Shown here one piece after another: positions 63,177 through 64,000 of a DNA stretch of 64,000 nucleotides. The notes under the pieces were generated by a model that did not search any database, had not been told where the DNA came from, and was given only the letters and a program-made list of their open reading frames with translations. The translations under genes and the position numbers were made by a program. Source of the DNA: Streptomyces sp. NBC_01276. GTDB lineage: Bacteria; Actinomycetota; Actinomycetes; Streptomycetales; Streptomycetaceae. Positions within the stretch are counted from its first letter, which is position 1; each line of letters begins with the position of its first letter. The DNA lies in the NCBI RefSeq assembly GCF_041435355.1, contig NZ_CP108442.1, positions 4,462,501 to 4,526,500 on the forward strand. The letters run 5' to 3'.

Positions 63177-64000
63177 TCAGTCCACCGTCACAGGCTGGCG
63201 GTGACCGATGCCACGCTCGTCCACCCGGTTACGGGCGGCCGGCGCGGGGGTCGCCGCGGCGGCGGGAGCGGACGCGTTCACGATCCGGCTCGCGGCCGCG
63301 GGCGCCAGCTTCGCCCGCAGGGCCAGCAGGGTGACCAGCGCGAGCGCGGTCGCCACCAGCGGCACCAGGAAGCCGTACGAGGACCCGTGCGCGTCCGTCA
63401 GCCGGCCGGCCAGGGTTACGGCGCCGGCCTGGCCGAAGGCGACCGCGCCGGTCAGCCAGGTGAAGGCCTCGGTGCGCGAGGCGGCCGGGATCAGCTGCTC
63501 GATCATGGTGTAGCCGGTGATCAGCGCAGGGGCGATGCACAGGCCGACGACCAGGCCGAGGGCGCCCAGCAGGATCATCGAGTGGGCGGCCCACAGGACG
63601 GACGCGGCGGCGGTGAGACCGATGTAGCCGAGGATCAGGCGGCGGCGCGGGCCGATCTTCCAGGCGATGGCGCCCATGGCGATGCCGGCGGTCATGTTGC
63701 CGGCCGCGAAGATCCCGTACAGCAGGCCGTTGGCGCCCGGGTTGCCGATCTCGTTGGAGAAGGCGGCGAGCGAGACCTGCATGCCGCCGAAGACGGCGCC
63801 GATGCCGATGAAGGCGACGATCAGGACGCGCAGGCCCGGGAAGGACAGGGCGGAGGCGTGCTCCTGGCCGCCGGCCGGGACCGGGGCCGGCTTCGGCTCC
63901 GTGGCGCGCTGCGCGGCGAAGAAGAGGCCGCCGAGCAGGGTCAGGGCGGCCTCGGTGGCCAGACCGGCCGCCGGGTGGATGCCGGTGCACAGGGCGGTGG
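63177..64000 (-). CDS. MFS transporter, 5' end outside the window
   Basis: The C-terminal 274 residues of an MFS transporter. Visible helices include 'LRVLIVAFIGIGAVFGGMQV', 'LLYGIFAAGNMTAGIAMGAI', 'RRRLILGYIGLTAAASVLWA' and 'LGLVVGLCIAPALITGYTMI'. After the last helix there is a basic tail ending 'GIGHRQPVTVD'. A central loop near 63870-63920 carries 'QRATEPKPAPVPAGGQEH', the usual cytoplasmic loop between the two six-helix halves. 'SLAAFSNEIGNPGANGLLYG' resembles sugar- or arabinose-efflux-like permeases; the substrate is unknown. Confidence 0.85.
   Translation of the reverse strand, partial: TALCTGIHPAAGLATEAALTLLGGLFFAAQRATEPKPAPVPAGGQEHASALSFPGLRVLIVAFIGIGAVFGGMQVSLAAFSNEIGNPGANGLLYGIFAAGNMTAGIAMGAIAWKIGPRRRLILGYIGLTAAASVLWAAHSMILLGALGLVVGLCIAPALITGYTMIEQLIPAASRTEAFTWLTGAVAFGQAGAVTLAGRLTDAHGSSYGFLVPLVATALALVTLLALRAKLAPAAASRIVNASAPAAAATPAPAARNRVDERGIGHRQPVTVD

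Overview
The window is a stretch of a Streptomyces chromosome (or a very close relative). The reasons are the very high G+C, dense genes with GTG, TTG and overlapping ATGA/GTGA starts, several likely leaderless starts, rodlin and chaplin genes of the aerial-hypha sheath, an HrdD-type sigma factor behind a textbook SigR promoter, an XRE/DUF397 pair, and many small proteins known only from actinomycetes. No phage, plasmid, insertion sequence, CRISPR array or secondary-metabolite cluster was recognised.

Layout. 0-8.8 kb: uncharacterised barrel-like protein, XRE/DUF397 regulator pair, GPP34 protein, a D-Ala-D-Ala carboxypeptidase with a roughly 600-residue repetitive tail, and a polytopic membrane protein. 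8.8-14.7 kb: an accessory-looking stretch beside tRNA-Arg(CCT), with a two-gene module of unknown function, a zinc-ribbon protein, a guanine-deaminase-like enzyme and about 1.7 kb of gene-poor DNA holding two degenerate copies of one sequence. 14.7-29.4 kb: EEP hydrolase, RidA protein, M6 metalloprotease, TetR regulator with twin operators next to a DHA2 exporter, LigB-type dioxygenase behind a perfect palindrome, Uma2 remnant, hrdD, WYL regulator divergent from a second DHA2 exporter, a fructose regulator and kinase without the PTS permease, and a VKOR oxidoreductase.

29.4-35.5 kb is the aerial-surface cluster: two rodlins, two short chaplins, one very long sortase-anchored chaplin with a single chaplin domain, and three uncharacterised secreted proteins. 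It runs straight into 35.5-51.1 kb, a polysaccharide locus: two GT4 glycosyltransferases, a polyprenyl-phosphate sugar transferase, an O-antigen-ligase-like polymerase, a MurJ/Wzx-like flippase, a polysaccharide deacetylase, a Wzz-like chain-length protein, a CelD/FemAB-like acyltransferase, a GH26-like glycosidase, an ATP-grasp ligase and an FAD oxidoreductase. Start/stop overlaps tie most of it into one operon. The composition suggests an exported, possibly amide- or acyl-decorated glycan made for the same hyphal surface that chaplins and rodlins coat; that link is inference from position.

51-64 kb: a PAS/GAF/PP2C/HATPase phosphatase, a 55-residue exported peptide, small secreted proteins, cytochrome P450, LtrA-like membrane protein, a gene fusion apparently made by a deletion that joined a respiratory membrane protein to the tail of a NarK nitrate transporter, MscL, a SAF-domain protein, MTA phosphorylase, an FmdB zinc ribbon and an MFS transporter cut by the window edge.
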